64,000 nucleotides of DNA from Bacillota bacterium (GTDB lineage Bacteria; Bacillota; Clostridia; Christensenellales; SZUA-584). The stretch lies in the NCBI GenBank assembly GCA_023391105.1, contig JAEWBO010000034.1, forward strand, positions 1 through 64,000. The letters are read 5' to 3'. The notes beneath the pieces were generated by a model. It saw only the letters and a list, made by a program, of their open reading frames with translations. It did not search any database and was not told the DNA's origin. Positions 44,920 to 54,427 of the stretch are shown piece by piece. Position numbers and translations under genes: made by a program. How positions within the stretch are numbered: the first letter of the stretch is position 1; each line of letters begins with the position of its first letter.

Positions 44920-45891
44920 ATGGATCAGATTCTGTCCTTATTACAGGCCGCCATTGTTTTCGGCACCGTCATACTCTATGGCGCCATGGGCGAAATTTTG
45001 ACTGAGAAATCAGGGAACTTGAACCTCGGTGTTCCGGGCGTCATGTGTCTTGGGGGTATCGCAGGCCTTGCCGGCGCTTTCTTGTACGAGTCGAGCACTG
45101 CGTCGCCCATACCTTGGCTTGGTCTTCTAATCGCATTAATCTGTGCGCTGGCGGCTGCCACATTCGCAGGTCTTATTTACAGCTTCCTGACCATCACGCT
45201 TCGTGCCAATCAGAACGTGACGGGCCTGACATTGACGATATTTGGTGCGGGCGTAGCGAACTTCTTCGGCGGTGCGATGAACACGATGGCAGGCGGCGTC
45301 GGCCAGATTTCCGTTTCCGCGACGAGCGGCGCATACCGCGCGGCCATGCCCTTCCTCTCGGAGGTGGGTGTCTTTTCTGCGCTAGGCTTTATGGTCTATC
45401 TCGCGATAATTCTGGCTTTTATCATAAGCTGGTTTTTAAACAAGACGCGTAAGGGTCTTAATCTGCGCGCGGTGGGAGAAAATCCGGGTACGGCGGATGC
45501 TGCCGGTATCGGCGTGACCAAATATAAATATTTATCGACCTGTATCGGTGCGGCTATCACCGGCCTTGGCGGCCTTTATTACGTCATGGATTATATTAAA
45601 GGGACTTGGGCATCCGATGGTGGCATTGAAAAGCTCGGCTGGCTTGCCGTTGCTCTCGTCATCTTCGCCCGCTGGAAACCCAAACAAGCAATTTGGGGCT
45701 CGTATCTGTTTGGCATTCTCTTCTGGCTCTTCTTCTATATTCCGGGCCTTAACCGATCGTCGCAGGAGCTTTTCAAAATGCTGCCCTACGTTGTCACGAT
45801 TATCGTCCTGATTATCGTCTCTATGCGCAAAAAGCGCGAAAACCAGCCCCCGGGCAGTCTGGGACTTCCTTACTTTCGCGAGGATAGATAG
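44920..45891 (+). CDS. nucleoside ABC importer permease 2
   Basis: 323 residues, NupQ-type partner permease. Hydrophobic throughout, with ITLRANQNVTGLTLTIFG and the ATPase-contact block NLRAVGENPGTADAAGIGV. ATG 44920 lies one base after the previous stop region and has AAAGGAGG upstream; a longer reading from 44860 would overlap the first permease. Ends the four-gene operon; a terminator follows. Confidence 0.92.
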   Translation: MDQILSLLQAAIVFGTVILYGAMGEILTEKSGNLNLGVPGVMCLGGIAGLAGAFLYESSTASPIPWLGLLIALICALAAATFAGLIYSFLTITLRANQNVTGLTLTIFGAGVANFFGGAMNTMAGGVGQISVSATSGAYRAAMPFLSEVGVFSALGFMVYLAIILAFIISWFLNKTRKGLNLRAVGENPGTADAAGIGVTKYKYLSTCIGAAITGLGGLYYVMDYIKGTWASDGGIEKLGWLAVALVIFARWKPKQAIWGSYLFGILFWLFFYIPGLNRSSQELFKMLPYVVTIIVLIIVSMRKKRENQPPGSLGLPYFREDR

Positions 45892-45933
45892 TTTCGTGAC
45901 ACATCACTAATTATTCATATGGACAAAACAACA

Positions 45934-45963
45934 AGAGACAAGTCGTTACGGCTTGCCTCTTTT
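45934..45963 (+). terminator. terminator of the nucleoside transporter operon
   Basis: AGAGACAAG (45934-45942) pairs with CTTGCCTCT (45952-45960) with one mismatch, followed by TTTTCATTT. Confidence 0.65.
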
Positions 45964-45984
45964 CATTTATATTCTGCATTTGAC

Positions 45985-46014
45985 TTTACAAGAACAAATG
46001 TTCTGGTATATAAT
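45985..46014 (+). promoter_or_regulatory. LexA (SOS) box inside the promoter of the radical-SAM pair
   Basis: TTTACA (45985-45990), 18 bases, TATAAT (46009-46014). The spacer holds GAACAAATGTTC (45992-46003), a perfect GAAC-N4-GTTC match to the LexA/DinR box of Firmicutes. LexA bound here would cover the promoter. Confidence 0.8.
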
Positions 46015-46061
46015 GTAGAAAACAACAATTGGTATACCTTTAAGCAGGAGTGTAAAGCGGA

Positions 46062-47390
46062 TTGGATCTTTTTGAGAAACTTGAAATTTTGACAGATGCG
46101 GCGAAATACGATGTGGCCTGCACATCGAGCGGCGTCGATAAGAAAGCCGTTGCCGGAGGGATAGGCAGTGCGGCCGCATGTGGCATTTGTCACAGTTTCT
46201 CGGGAGACGGACGGTGCATCTCTCTTCTTAAAGTGTTGATGACCAACGTATGCGTTTACGACTGCGCCTATTGTGTGAACCGCCGTTCAAATGACACACG
46301 GCGCGCGGCATTTGAACCGCGTGAGCTTGCGGATCTGACGATCGCGTTTTACCGCCGTAACTATATAGAAGGGTTGTTCTTGAGCTCCGGCGTAATGAAG
46401 AACCCCAATTTTACAGTCGAGCGCATGATCGAAACGCTGCGTATTCTGCGGGAGCAGTATCTCTTCTTTGGATATATCCATGCCAAAGCCATCCCCGGCG
46501 CAGACAAGGCGCTCCTTGCGCAGTTGGGAATGCTTGCCGATCGTATTAGCGTCAATATTGAGCTGCCATCACAGGAAAGTTTGCGTCTGCTCGCGCCGGA
46601 CAAGACGAAACAGGCCATATTAGCACCAATGGGCTATATTAAGCGGCATATCGAACATAATACCCAAGAAAAGGCGATCATCAAAAGCACGCCGAAATTT
46701 GCGCCCGCAGGCCAGAGCACACAGATGATCATTGGCGCATCCGGAGAAAACGACTTTAAAATACTAAACTTAACCGAAGGACTGTATCAAAACTACAAGC
46801 TCAAACGCGTGTTCTTTTCAGCATATATCCCCATGGTTGAAAACACGCTGTTGCCGACACCTGATACAAAACCGCCTTTGCTGCGTGAGCATCGGCTGTA
46901 TCAGGCAGACTGGCTGCTGCGATTTTACGGCTTCTCAGCTTCAGAGCTGCTGGATGAAGAGAATCCGAATTTCAACCCTTTTATTGACCCAAAATGCAAC
47001 TGGGCGCTGCACCATCCCGAAAGCTTTCCTGTGGAGGTGAACCGCGCGCCGTATAATTTGCTGCTGCGCGTGCCGGGCATTGGTGTGCGCGGCGCTCAGC
47101 GCATCGTGGCCGCACGCAGGACGGGGCATCTCGATTTTGCGGGTCTCAAAAAGCTTGGGGTCGTGCTTAAACGTGCGCAATACTTTGTCACATGTGACGG
47201 TAAAAGACCGGACGGTCTTGATATCGCACAGGATATGATGCTGCAGGCGCTGCTGTCGGAGCAGGCGCGGGGCAGGATGAATCAGGCGCTATCTGGCAAC
47301 GACACGTTAAGACCCCGGCAGATATCCATGTTCGACCACCCATCATTTGCACGGGAGGAACTGCAAAAATGCCTGAGCGGAGAAATGTAG
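46062..47390 (+). CDS. radical-SAM protein, putative DNA modification/repair family
   Basis: 442 residues. The radical-SAM cluster motif is CVYDCAYC near residue 65-72, preceded by VLMTNV; the barrel and a C-terminal helix-hairpin-helix-like DNA-binding segment (LLRVPGIGVRGAQRIV) follow. This matches the family named putative DNA modification/repair radical SAM protein. Starts with TTG at 46062. It overlaps the next gene by 22 bases and lies behind a LexA box, which supports a DNA-damage role. The reaction is unknown; in other genomes the family is linked to uracil-glycosylase-like proteins. Confidence 0.88.
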   Translation: MDLFEKLEILTDAAKYDVACTSSGVDKKAVAGGIGSAAACGICHSFSGDGRCISLLKVLMTNVCVYDCAYCVNRRSNDTRRAAFEPRELADLTIAFYRRNYIEGLFLSSGVMKNPNFTVERMIETLRILREQYLFFGYIHAKAIPGADKALLAQLGMLADRISVNIELPSQESLRLLAPDKTKQAILAPMGYIKRHIEHNTQEKAIIKSTPKFAPAGQSTQMIIGASGENDFKILNLTEGLYQNYKLKRVFFSAYIPMVENTLLPTPDTKPPLLREHRLYQADWLLRFYGFSASELLDEENPNFNPFIDPKCNWALHHPESFPVEVNRAPYNLLLRVPGIGVRGAQRIVAARRTGHLDFAGLKKLGVVLKRAQYFVTCDGKRPDGLDIAQDMMLQALLSEQARGRMNQALSGNDTLRPRQISMFDHPSFAREELQKCLSGEM

Positions 47391-48187
47391 AAAGCACTTC
47401 GGAGCCGGTCGTTTATTGCTATGACGGCAGCTTCGACGGGCTGCTGTGCTGTGTGTTCGAGAGCTATGAAAAAAATGAGCTGCCGATGGACGTGTTGCAG
47501 GAGAGCATGCCGCTGCCGCTTTTGCTGCCTGTAAAGGCAATTGAGACGAATATGGAACACGCCAAACGCGTACAAAAATCCATTCCAAAAAAGATGGGCT
47601 ATCAGGCGCTGTATTTCTTGCGGCGCGCTTTTATGACCTGTCATCCCAAGAAGGATTTGCTGATTCTGCAATTTATGCGTCTTGGCTATCGTTACGGCGT
47701 CTCGGTCATGAACCGGCTGACCGACGAACCGGTGCATGCACTTTTTGGCGCTGTCAAGCATCTGGACAATGAGGCACATCTGCTTAAAGGCTTCATACGC
47801 TTCTCCGATGCGAACGGCGTCTTGGTTGCGAAGATTGAGCCCAAGAACATCGTGCTGCCGCTCATCGCGCGGCACTTTTGCGAAAGATATCCGGAGGAGC
47901 GCTTTTTGATCTTCGATAAAACTAACGGAATGGTGCTGCTGTACGAAAATCGTTCGATGACGATATGCAGCGTGGATGAGTTTGAGCAGCCCAGTCCCGG
48001 CAAAGAGGAGCAGAAATTCCGTGAGCTGTGGCGCTTGTTCTACAAGACCATTGAGATCAAGGAGCGCCGCAATCCCCGCTGCCGTATGAGCCACATGCCC
48101 AAACGGTATTGGAACTGTATGACGGAATTTGCAGAGCAAGAGCAAAACGAAGGCTTAAGTTTCCTGCCCGAATCCTCATTAACATAA
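47369..48187 (+). CDS. TIGR03915-type DNA metabolism protein, partner of the radical-SAM protein
   Basis: 272 residues, soluble. N-terminal YCYDGSFDGLLCCVFESYE is the typical opening of the family found next to the radical-SAM protein above; the C-terminal region (DUF4130-like) has RHFCERYPEERFLIFDKTN and a final MSHMPKRYW. GGAGG precedes the ATG inside the upstream gene. Co-transcribed under the same LexA box. Presumed partner in repair of a damaged base; function unproven. Confidence 0.88.
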   Translation: MPERRNVESTSEPVVYCYDGSFDGLLCCVFESYEKNELPMDVLQESMPLPLLLPVKAIETNMEHAKRVQKSIPKKMGYQALYFLRRAFMTCHPKKDLLILQFMRLGYRYGVSVMNRLTDEPVHALFGAVKHLDNEAHLLKGFIRFSDANGVLVAKIEPKNIVLPLIARHFCERYPEERFLIFDKTNGMVLLYENRSMTICSVDEFEQPSPGKEEQKFRELWRLFYKTIEIKERRNPRCRMSHMPKRYWNCMTEFAEQEQNEGLSFLPESSLT

Positions 48188-48302
48188 CCACGCTTTGTAT
48201 ATTATCGAATATAAGGACTTTTATCCGACGATGCATTTATAGAGTTTTTAAAGAAACAATGATGTCCAAAACAAGGCTGCCCCTCAACTTGTACCGCTCA
48301 AT

Positions 48303-50099
48303 TTACCTGATAATTAATGTTTGCCCTATCATAAGCACATCGCTTGTAAGGTTGTTCAGAGTCTTTATTGCCTGAACAGTCGTACCAAACCTTTGCGCAA
48401 GCAGCCATAGCGTATCGCCGGGCTGAACAGTATAGGTTGTAACCGTACCGGGAATCCGGAGCGTTTGCCCAATCATGAGCATATCGCTTGTCAGATTATT
48501 CAGAGTCTTTATCGCCTGAACGGTCGTACCAAACCTTTGTGAAAGCAGCCATAGCGTATCGCCAGACCGAACAATATATTCAAATGCTTCGGTTTCGGGA
48601 GTCGGGGGAAGAGCATTATCCCTGATGCCCCAATATGTATTGTAAAGTGCATTCCAGGTGGATGATTCCACAATGCCATTCGCAGTGAGACCCATCATTT
48701 GCTGGAACGCTATCACGGCCTGGGCAGTCTGACTTCCAAAAATACCATCCTGTGTTACACTGGGAATTGTGGGGTAGAACTCACTGATAAAGCTTAGGAT
48801 GTATTGTAGAGTGATTACGTCGATTCCGCTCGAGCCCACTCTGAGAATTGTACTGGGCGGGACTGTTCCAATTCCAAGAGCCGTACCTTCACTATCCAGC
48901 TCTGCCAACCTTGCTACGGCGACATAAACACTTGATAGCTTATTCCACGTTGCCATTCCAACAATGCCGTCGGCGGGCAAATTAAATATGCTCTGAAATT
49001 TTGCTACCGCTGCATGTGTACTGGTGCCAAATATACCGGGGTCATCGGTTATTTGCGGAATTGCGGGATAGTTTCGCCTGATCCTGTTCAAATTGGTTTG
49101 TATGGTCTGCACGGACAGACCCGTACTGCCCAAACGCAGTGTACCGGGGAATGATATCACGATGCCGGTGATAATATTGGTTTGCGAAATTTCAATATCA
49201 TTTGGATAGTAATAGCGTAATATCTGAAATGCAGACCGGCCTTGATTGGCTAATGTTACCGTTCCCCATTGCGACAAGCCCGCACAGGTAGTGGTAGTGC
49301 CATTACAGAAAGACGTAAAAAATGGCGCAATCTGTCCTTGCCTTCGAACATACTGGTTGAAAATCTCATCCACGATTCGGCCAATGGATTCATAAATGGT
49401 TCGCCCATATACAAAATACTGGTCATAGGCGGCACTGTTTGTGATATCAAAATTATATCCTCGGCTTCTGTACCATTGGGTAAACACTCTGTTCAATGCA
49501 AATGTGATGATTGCATAAATATTCGCTTCAAGTGCCGCCTGCGGCCAGGTGGGATAGATTTCACTGCTGGCAACGTTTTTAACATAATCCGGGAAGGAGA
49601 CTTGCACATTCGACGCTGACGAAGAAGGCGCCCCGAGGTGTATGGTGATCGGATTGGGAATGATGACCTGACGTAATACAAACGAATCGCTAAAAGACCC
49701 TAGCTGATTCCTGGGACCTGTCATTTGAACGGCGTGTGGCCCAATGGAGAGTTCCTGTATGGACGGGGCTGTTTGGTTTCGAAGCATCGGAATTAATTTT
49801 ATAGGCTGAATCGCATTTTCACCATCAAATATTTGTACGTCTTTAATATATAAGATGTTAAAACCTTCGGCCTTCGCTTCTAGCTCATATGTAGTATACG
49901 GTATGCCCGTGTAGTACGGATCTAGTGACAGACTCCTGTCCACAGCCTCAAGCGTAATACTTTCGGTTTCGCCGCTTTCATCGGTTTTCAGGTTATACAA
50001 TATAATACCATTATCATCCCTGATCCTTATTCGGACTCCCTTTAATGGCAGCGCATTATCGGCGGTGCGTGCCTGTATGATTAAATTCCCTTTACCCAT
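48303..50099 (-). CDS. modular SpoIID-like/peptidoglycan-binding/LysM cell-wall protein
   Basis: 598 residues with no evident signal peptide. Order: N-terminal carboxypeptidase-regulatory-like beta domain (about 1-110), a SpoIID/CwlB-like central region (about 150-290), two PG_binding_1 domains (about 305-375 and 395-470, with GIFGTSTHAAVAKFQ and GIFGSQTAQAVIAFQ), and two LysM domains (about 497-545 and 548-597, each with SGDTLWLL or PGDTLWLL and FGTTVQAIKTLNNL). Binding modules for peptidoglycan and probably chitin-like glycans point to a spore-cortex or envelope role. ATG 50099 has AGGGGG nine bases upstream. Confidence 0.82.
   Translation of the reverse strand: MGKGNLIIQARTADNALPLKGVRIRIRDDNGIILYNLKTDESGETESITLEAVDRSLSLDPYYTGIPYTTYELEAKAEGFNILYIKDVQIFDGENAIQPIKLIPMLRNQTAPSIQELSIGPHAVQMTGPRNQLGSFSDSFVLRQVIIPNPITIHLGAPSSSASNVQVSFPDYVKNVASSEIYPTWPQAALEANIYAIITFALNRVFTQWYRSRGYNFDITNSAAYDQYFVYGRTIYESIGRIVDEIFNQYVRRQGQIAPFFTSFCNGTTTTCAGLSQWGTVTLANQGRSAFQILRYYYPNDIEISQTNIITGIVISFPGTLRLGSTGLSVQTIQTNLNRIRRNYPAIPQITDDPGIFGTSTHAAVAKFQSIFNLPADGIVGMATWNKLSSVYVAVARLAELDSEGTALGIGTVPPSTILRVGSSGIDVITLQYILSFISEFYPTIPSVTQDGIFGSQTAQAVIAFQQMMGLTANGIVESSTWNALYNTYWGIRDNALPPTPETEAFEYIVRSGDTLWLLSQRFGTTVQAIKTLNNLTSDMLMIGQTLRIPGTVTTYTVQPGDTLWLLAQRFGTTVQAIKTLNNLTSDVLMIGQTLIIR
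48321..48590. repeat. duplicated LysM-coding sequence
   Basis: Two copies about 144 bases apart (TTGCCC anchors at 48321 and 48465) with long near-identical stretches, for example CAGAGTCTTTAT and CGTACCAAACCTTTG. They code the two C-terminal LysM domains and point to a recent duplication. Confidence 0.8.
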
Positions 50100-50335
50100 A
50101 CTTTGCATCCCCCTAGAATATGTATATTTAAATCGGAGCGAAATTAGGTTCGTTGTTTTAGTATATTCATATCACGGAACGAGGGTGATTTTTTATCGAG
50201 GAATATAGAATTTAAACGTATACTGTTATTCTTTCAGATAATTTTTGCGACTTACTGTTATCTTATCACTCCGCAAATAATTATTTGGTAAACAGGGCAC
50301 TCTAATCATGATATACTACCCTTGGAGTGATGATT

Positions 50336-50519
50336 ATGATGCCTACGACCGCCTTTACTAATCGCCTTGCAAACGAACAGTCCGGCTACCTTCTTCAGCA
50401 CGCCCACAATCCTGTGGACTGGTATCCTTGGGGGGATGAAGCCTTTGAAAAAGCACGCATGGAGGATAAACCCGTATTCCTGTCTATTGGCTATTCCACC
50501 TGCCATTGGTGCCATGTTC
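50336..50519 (+). pseudogene. DUF255 (YyaL-type) thioredoxin-domain gene, 5' fragment cut by an inserted element
   Basis: The fragment starts at ATG 50336 (GGAG eight bases upstream) and carries the very conserved beginning of the DUF255/YyaL family: [47 protein letters not shown]. The complete protein is about 650-700 residues; here similarity stops directly after CHWCHV (family continues with Met-Glu-x-Glu-Ser-Phe) and the frame ends 11 codons later in foreign sequence. The remainder of the gene should be at the far end of the element, outside the window. Confidence 0.85.
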
Positions 50520-50742
50520 ACAAAATCAATAACACGTCGAGTGTTAATTCATAATATATGTTATCGAAATATCCATTTCTGTCACCTAAAATGTAATAAA
50601 AATATAATATAACCACATTCCTAATATAGATATTGTCAGTTTTTTTCAGACGAAATAATTTTTAAGAATAATAAGAAGCTGTTATGTCATCATCTAATAT
50701 GCTAAAATTTGAATAATAAACGGGAAATGCGGAGACTTATTT

Positions 50743-51941
50743 ATGAGCTATGTTGATGATATCGTAACTGCTGAGGAAAGAGAAAAGTTATACAACGAAG
50801 TATGGTCGGAACCAGTTATTACTGTAGCAAAAAGATATAACATATCTGATAATGGTCTCCGAAAACGGTGTAAAAAGTTGGGAATACCACTGCCGACTGC
50901 TGGGTATTGGGCAAAAGTTTACGCCGGGCAAACTATTAAAAAACCTTCCTTACCTAAAGTGTTTGGTGATTTGCGTAGATATGTAAGAAATTACGTAATC
51001 AAATATAAAAAAGATATTAATGAATATAACGATACCGAATTGAAGTTGGCTGAGGACCTATATTTATTAACAGATTCAACTCAGGAGTATATTAATCAAA
51101 CCTGCTCTAAAATAGAAGTAAAAAAGACATTGCGTGATCCTCATCATTTAATTATTGAACACAAAGAACAATCGGTATTAAGGAAGAAAAGAAATAAAGA
51201 ATCAAAGTCTTTTTACGGGACTCAAACATCATATGAAGATAAATCAATTCTGCCGATATTTGTTTCTGAACAGAATATTAATAGGGCATATAAAATTTTT
51301 GATATTTAATTAAAACAATAGAGGAAATGGAGGGCTTTTGTAACACCACAATCGAGAAAGGGCAAGATAAAGGCTACATAAGTATTATGAAAACTTACTT
51401 CTTTTTTGAGTTAAAAGAATTCTCAAAAAAGAAGGGAAGTGATGACAGTAAGTTTGTTTTTACAGTATCAGCGTTCAGTTGGTTTTATGACAAAGAATTT
51501 TGTGGTTTTGAATATAAGGATAAAGATAATGATCCTATAGAGAGTCAATTAGGCTACATTATTCGAGACATGTTTGTAACGGCTAATAAACTCCTAATAA
51601 CCGAAGAGTTGGAAGAAAGGGAAGAGAGAAGAAAAAAGCTTGAAATTGAAAGACAGCAGCATTTAGAAAAGCTAAGAAATGGTGAATTAGCTGATGTAAA
51701 AGTATTGACTCAAGCAGCATCAGATTGGGATAAAGCCCAAAAGATTCGTCGGTTCATTCATAAACTCGAATCTCAAATTTGCAGTATTAATGATGCCGAC
51801 AAACGAATGAAAGTAATTGATTGGATAAAGTGGGCTAGAGATAAGGCGGATTGGCTTGATCCCCTCATAGAAAAAGAGGACGATTTACTTGGCACTAGTA
51901 AACACATTTTTGATATAATTTATGATATGGAAATGGATTAA
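50743..51941 (+). pseudogene. hypothetical HTH/coiled-coil gene split by a frameshift
   Basis: Two frames read as one protein. The first (50743-51309, 188 residues) has a helix-turn-helix-like start, WSEPVITVAKRYNISDNGLRKRCKKLG, and ends RAYKIFDI. The second continues in the -1 frame as LIKTIEEMEGF, then a coiled coil (EELEEREERRKKLEIERQQHLEKL) and IDWIKWARDKADWLDPL. I recall a single protein of about 400 residues with this layout in mobile elements. One missing base near 51307 explains the split. Function unknown. If the shift is a sequencing error, the gene is intact. Confidence 0.7.
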
Positions 51942-52075
51942 ACGACACGCAACGTATGTGGCTATTATATAAAATATATTAAGCTGGCTAGGGACAAGCC
52001 ATGAAGAATAAATATCCCTAATATGTTAACTGAATGACTTGAGAAATAAGTAAATGGCTAGTATTATTAACTGAT

Positions 52076-52112
52076 CTATAGCCGGTTGGAGTGAAAGACT
52101 CTATAGCCGGTT
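52076..52112. repeat. direct repeat CTATAGCCGGTT
   Basis: Two copies, 52076-52087 and 52101-52112, start to start 25 bases. CCGG arms and an inner GAGT/ACTC can also pair, followed by TTTTAATTT, so this may be a terminator for the split gene or a regulatory site before the next operon. Confidence 0.45.
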
Positions 52113-52165
52113 TTAATTTGAGCTTTTTCCGCTGCGTTTGTGACACCTAGTACTGTCTAATATTA

Positions 52166-52194
52166 TTGGAAAATGTCCGATTTTGTGTTATCCT
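52166..52194 (+). promoter_or_regulatory. promoter of the candidate defence operon
   Basis: TTGGAA (52166-52171), 17 bases, TATCCT (52189-52194), 35 bases before the HTH gene. Confidence 0.45.
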
Positions 52195-52228
52195 ATTTAA
52201 ACAAAAGAGATTATAAGGAGTGTAAGCC

Positions 52229-52417
52229 ATGGATACGCCACGTGCCGAAAAATGGGTTGACACTAAGACTGTTGCCGAGTATTTAAATATTAATAAACAG
52301 ACTGTTTTTACGTGGATTGCTCAAAAAAACCTTCCTGCTGTTAGGGTGGGGAAATCTTGGCGCTTTAAGCTCTCAGAAATTGATGATTGGGTGCGTTCGG
52401 GTGGAGCTACAAAGTAA
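52229..52417 (+). CDS. excisionase-like helix-turn-helix protein
   Basis: 62 residues. The whole protein is a MerR/excisionase-type winged HTH: VDTKTVAEYLNINKQTVFTWIAQKNLPAVRVGKSWRFKLSEIDDWV. Proteins of this type open many restriction or defence cassettes in Firmicutes and may set their expression. AGGAG precedes the ATG. It lies 33 bases before the DUF4338 gene on the same strand, so it is probably part of that operon. It could instead be an excision factor of the element, but no integrase is adjacent. Confidence 0.8.
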   Translation: MDTPRAEKWVDTKTVAEYLNINKQTVFTWIAQKNLPAVRVGKSWRFKLSEIDDWVRSGGATK

Positions 52418-52450
52418 AGTATTTTGAATTATTAAGGAGGGTCCAGTCCT

Positions 52451-54421
52451 GTGGCAGAGGAAATACTCGAACCGTTTTTTCCTGCGCTTAGCGGCGAAGG
52501 CCATGAGCGATTTAATCATATAATCAATAATCTTTCTCAAGCATATCCGAACTACACGAGCGAGATTGTTCGCAGAGAATTAGAAATGCTCCAATGCGAT
52601 CAAGAGGACATTGTTATGTTAAAATATAAAGCTGCCTTAAGCGCCTTATATGATTTGCTACAGCAAGGCTGGAGTATTGAGATTAACGACGAAAAGCTTT
52701 TTTTGAAGATTACTGACGATTCCACATTGGATAAGGCTCATGTGCGATACAGGCTTACTTCTGAGCGGTGCGCACAATTTCAGGATGAATCTGTACTTCG
52801 TTTTATCTCACATATGGAAAGAAACAAGGTTTATAATGGACACAATATCTCAATTAAAAACCTTGTAGGTGACAGTCAATTGATTCTTGATGCAATTAGA
52901 CGCGAGGACACTCAAATTGTTCAGCCCTATATTCAGCTTATAACGCACACCAGAGATGAACATACAGGGTATTACGATTCGGAGATATGGAGATATTTCC
53001 GATATACTTGGTCAATACCATATAAATCAATGCCTGGTAGAAATCTTTTCTATCTTGTTCGCGATGCTGCACAGCCATATCATCCTGTAATGGGAATTTT
53101 TGCACTAGGTAATTCTGTTCTCAATCTGGCGGTTCGCGATGATGAAATCGGTTGGACTGTTGAGGCTATTAAGCAGCAAATGAAACGAAAAGAAAGGAAT
53201 GAGATTTCAGATAACCTTGTTAGCGGAACAAATGGAACGGTTAAAGCAAAAAAGACTACATATTTGGAGGATGAGGCTCAATACCAGAAAAGGCTACAGA
53301 CTTACTCTGAAAAAACTATTAAGCTTTTAGTACAAAACCTTCATGATGCCATTGGCGACATTTTTGTAAAGGATCTAGGCTATCACAGAAATACAAAAAA
53401 TCCATCAGCGGAGAAAATACTTGAATTAAAGGAGTTGTCGGAGTCTCTCCGTGAAAAGGTTATAGATAACAAGAAAACGAGTCAAGTTTCCAGTTGGGAA
53501 GAAGAAGCAAAGGAGCCGCTGTTTCATAAAAAAAGAGCTGCGGAGCTTGCCCGATTACTGGAGGCTCAGAGTATCTTTAATAAAGCAAAGAAAAACAGCT
53601 ATGTTGACTGGCTTTCAGATCTGTTGCATTCGGATACAGGGAGGAAGGCAATAAACACAGCTTTAGTGGCCAATCGCAAAACAAAGATAGGTTCTAATAT
53701 GATGGAAATCATTGTTTGTGGAGCGATTCCGCCTTACAATGATTTGTTAGGCGGTAAATTAGTCAGTTTGCTCGCCTGCAGCCCAACAGTGATTCGTGAT
53801 TATACGAAAAAATATGAGCACCAAATTAGCGAAATTGCTTCCAGAGTGAAGGGTAAGCGAGTCATTAGGGACAGTCGTTTAGCTTTTTTAGGAACTACCA
53901 GCCTCTATGCGCTCGGAAGTAGCCAGTATAACCGTATTAAGGTTCCGATGTCAGACGATTTTACTTTACAATTTAAGAAAATGGGTATTACGGAGGGCTA
54001 TGGCACGGTATATTTTTCAAAGCTGACCACTACTACAATGATGCGCATATTAGAGCTTCAGGACGGCGGCCGCAGAATTAACAACATTTTTGGTGAGGGT
54101 ACAAGCCCGCGATTCAGGTTGATTAGCCGTGGCTTGAGTGCTATTGGTATACGTGCGGATGCTTTTTTACGACATTATTCACCGAGAATCGTTTATTCAA
54201 TAGAGCTTGCTAAAAATACAAACGATTTTCTGTTAGGGTATTCAAAGGATATTATTTATCCCTTTGATATTGAAAACGACGAAAGCATTGAGAAAACGAC
54301 ACAATACATGATAGATTTTTGGTATAAGCGTTGGCTCCAAATGCGACTCGAATCCGTGAATATTGAGGAGCGTCTTTCGGACTTTAATCCAGAACAGATA
54401 ATGGTTAGCAATACGAGGTGA
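52451..54421 (+). CDS. DUF4338 (DruA-like) protein
   Basis: 656 residues, no membrane segment. The central and C-terminal parts fit DUF4338, the domain of Druantia DruA. GRNLFYLVRDA and GIFALGNSVLNLAVRDDEIGWT (about 195-235) form the first conserved block; IVCGAIPPYNDLLGGKLVSLLACSPTVI (about 418-447) is the second and most diagnostic. A charged insert (about 255-350) separates them. GTG start at 52451 has GGAGGG nine bases upstream. DruA's molecular role is not settled; it is found in anti-phage operons. Here it opens a set of five tightly spaced genes that lack the DruE helicase. Confidence 0.75.
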   Translation: MAEEILEPFFPALSGEGHERFNHIINNLSQAYPNYTSEIVRRELEMLQCDQEDIVMLKYKAALSALYDLLQQGWSIEINDEKLFLKITDDSTLDKAHVRYRLTSERCAQFQDESVLRFISHMERNKVYNGHNISIKNLVGDSQLILDAIRREDTQIVQPYIQLITHTRDEHTGYYDSEIWRYFRYTWSIPYKSMPGRNLFYLVRDAAQPYHPVMGIFALGNSVLNLAVRDDEIGWTVEAIKQQMKRKERNEISDNLVSGTNGTVKAKKTTYLEDEAQYQKRLQTYSEKTIKLLVQNLHDAIGDIFVKDLGYHRNTKNPSAEKILELKELSESLREKVIDNKKTSQVSSWEEEAKEPLFHKKRAAELARLLEAQSIFNKAKKNSYVDWLSDLLHSDTGRKAINTALVANRKTKIGSNMMEIIVCGAIPPYNDLLGGKLVSLLACSPTVIRDYTKKYEHQISEIASRVKGKRVIRDSRLAFLGTTSLYALGSSQYNRIKVPMSDDFTLQFKKMGITEGYGTVYFSKLTTTTMMRILELQDGGRRINNIFGEGTSPRFRLISRGLSAIGIRADAFLRHYSPRIVYSIELAKNTNDFLLGYSKDIIYPFDIENDESIEKTTQYMIDFWYKRWLQMRLESVNIEERLSDFNPEQIMVSNTR

Positions 54422-54427
54422 ATGAAC

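Noticed and set aside
51290..51330. Programmed -1 frameshifting between the two frames
   Set aside because: No X-XXY-YYZ heptamer in the correct phase and no stable downstream hairpin.
52229..52417. The HTH gene as excisionase of the element
   Set aside because: No integrase is adjacent, and position and strand fit the defence-like operon better. The alternative stays open.
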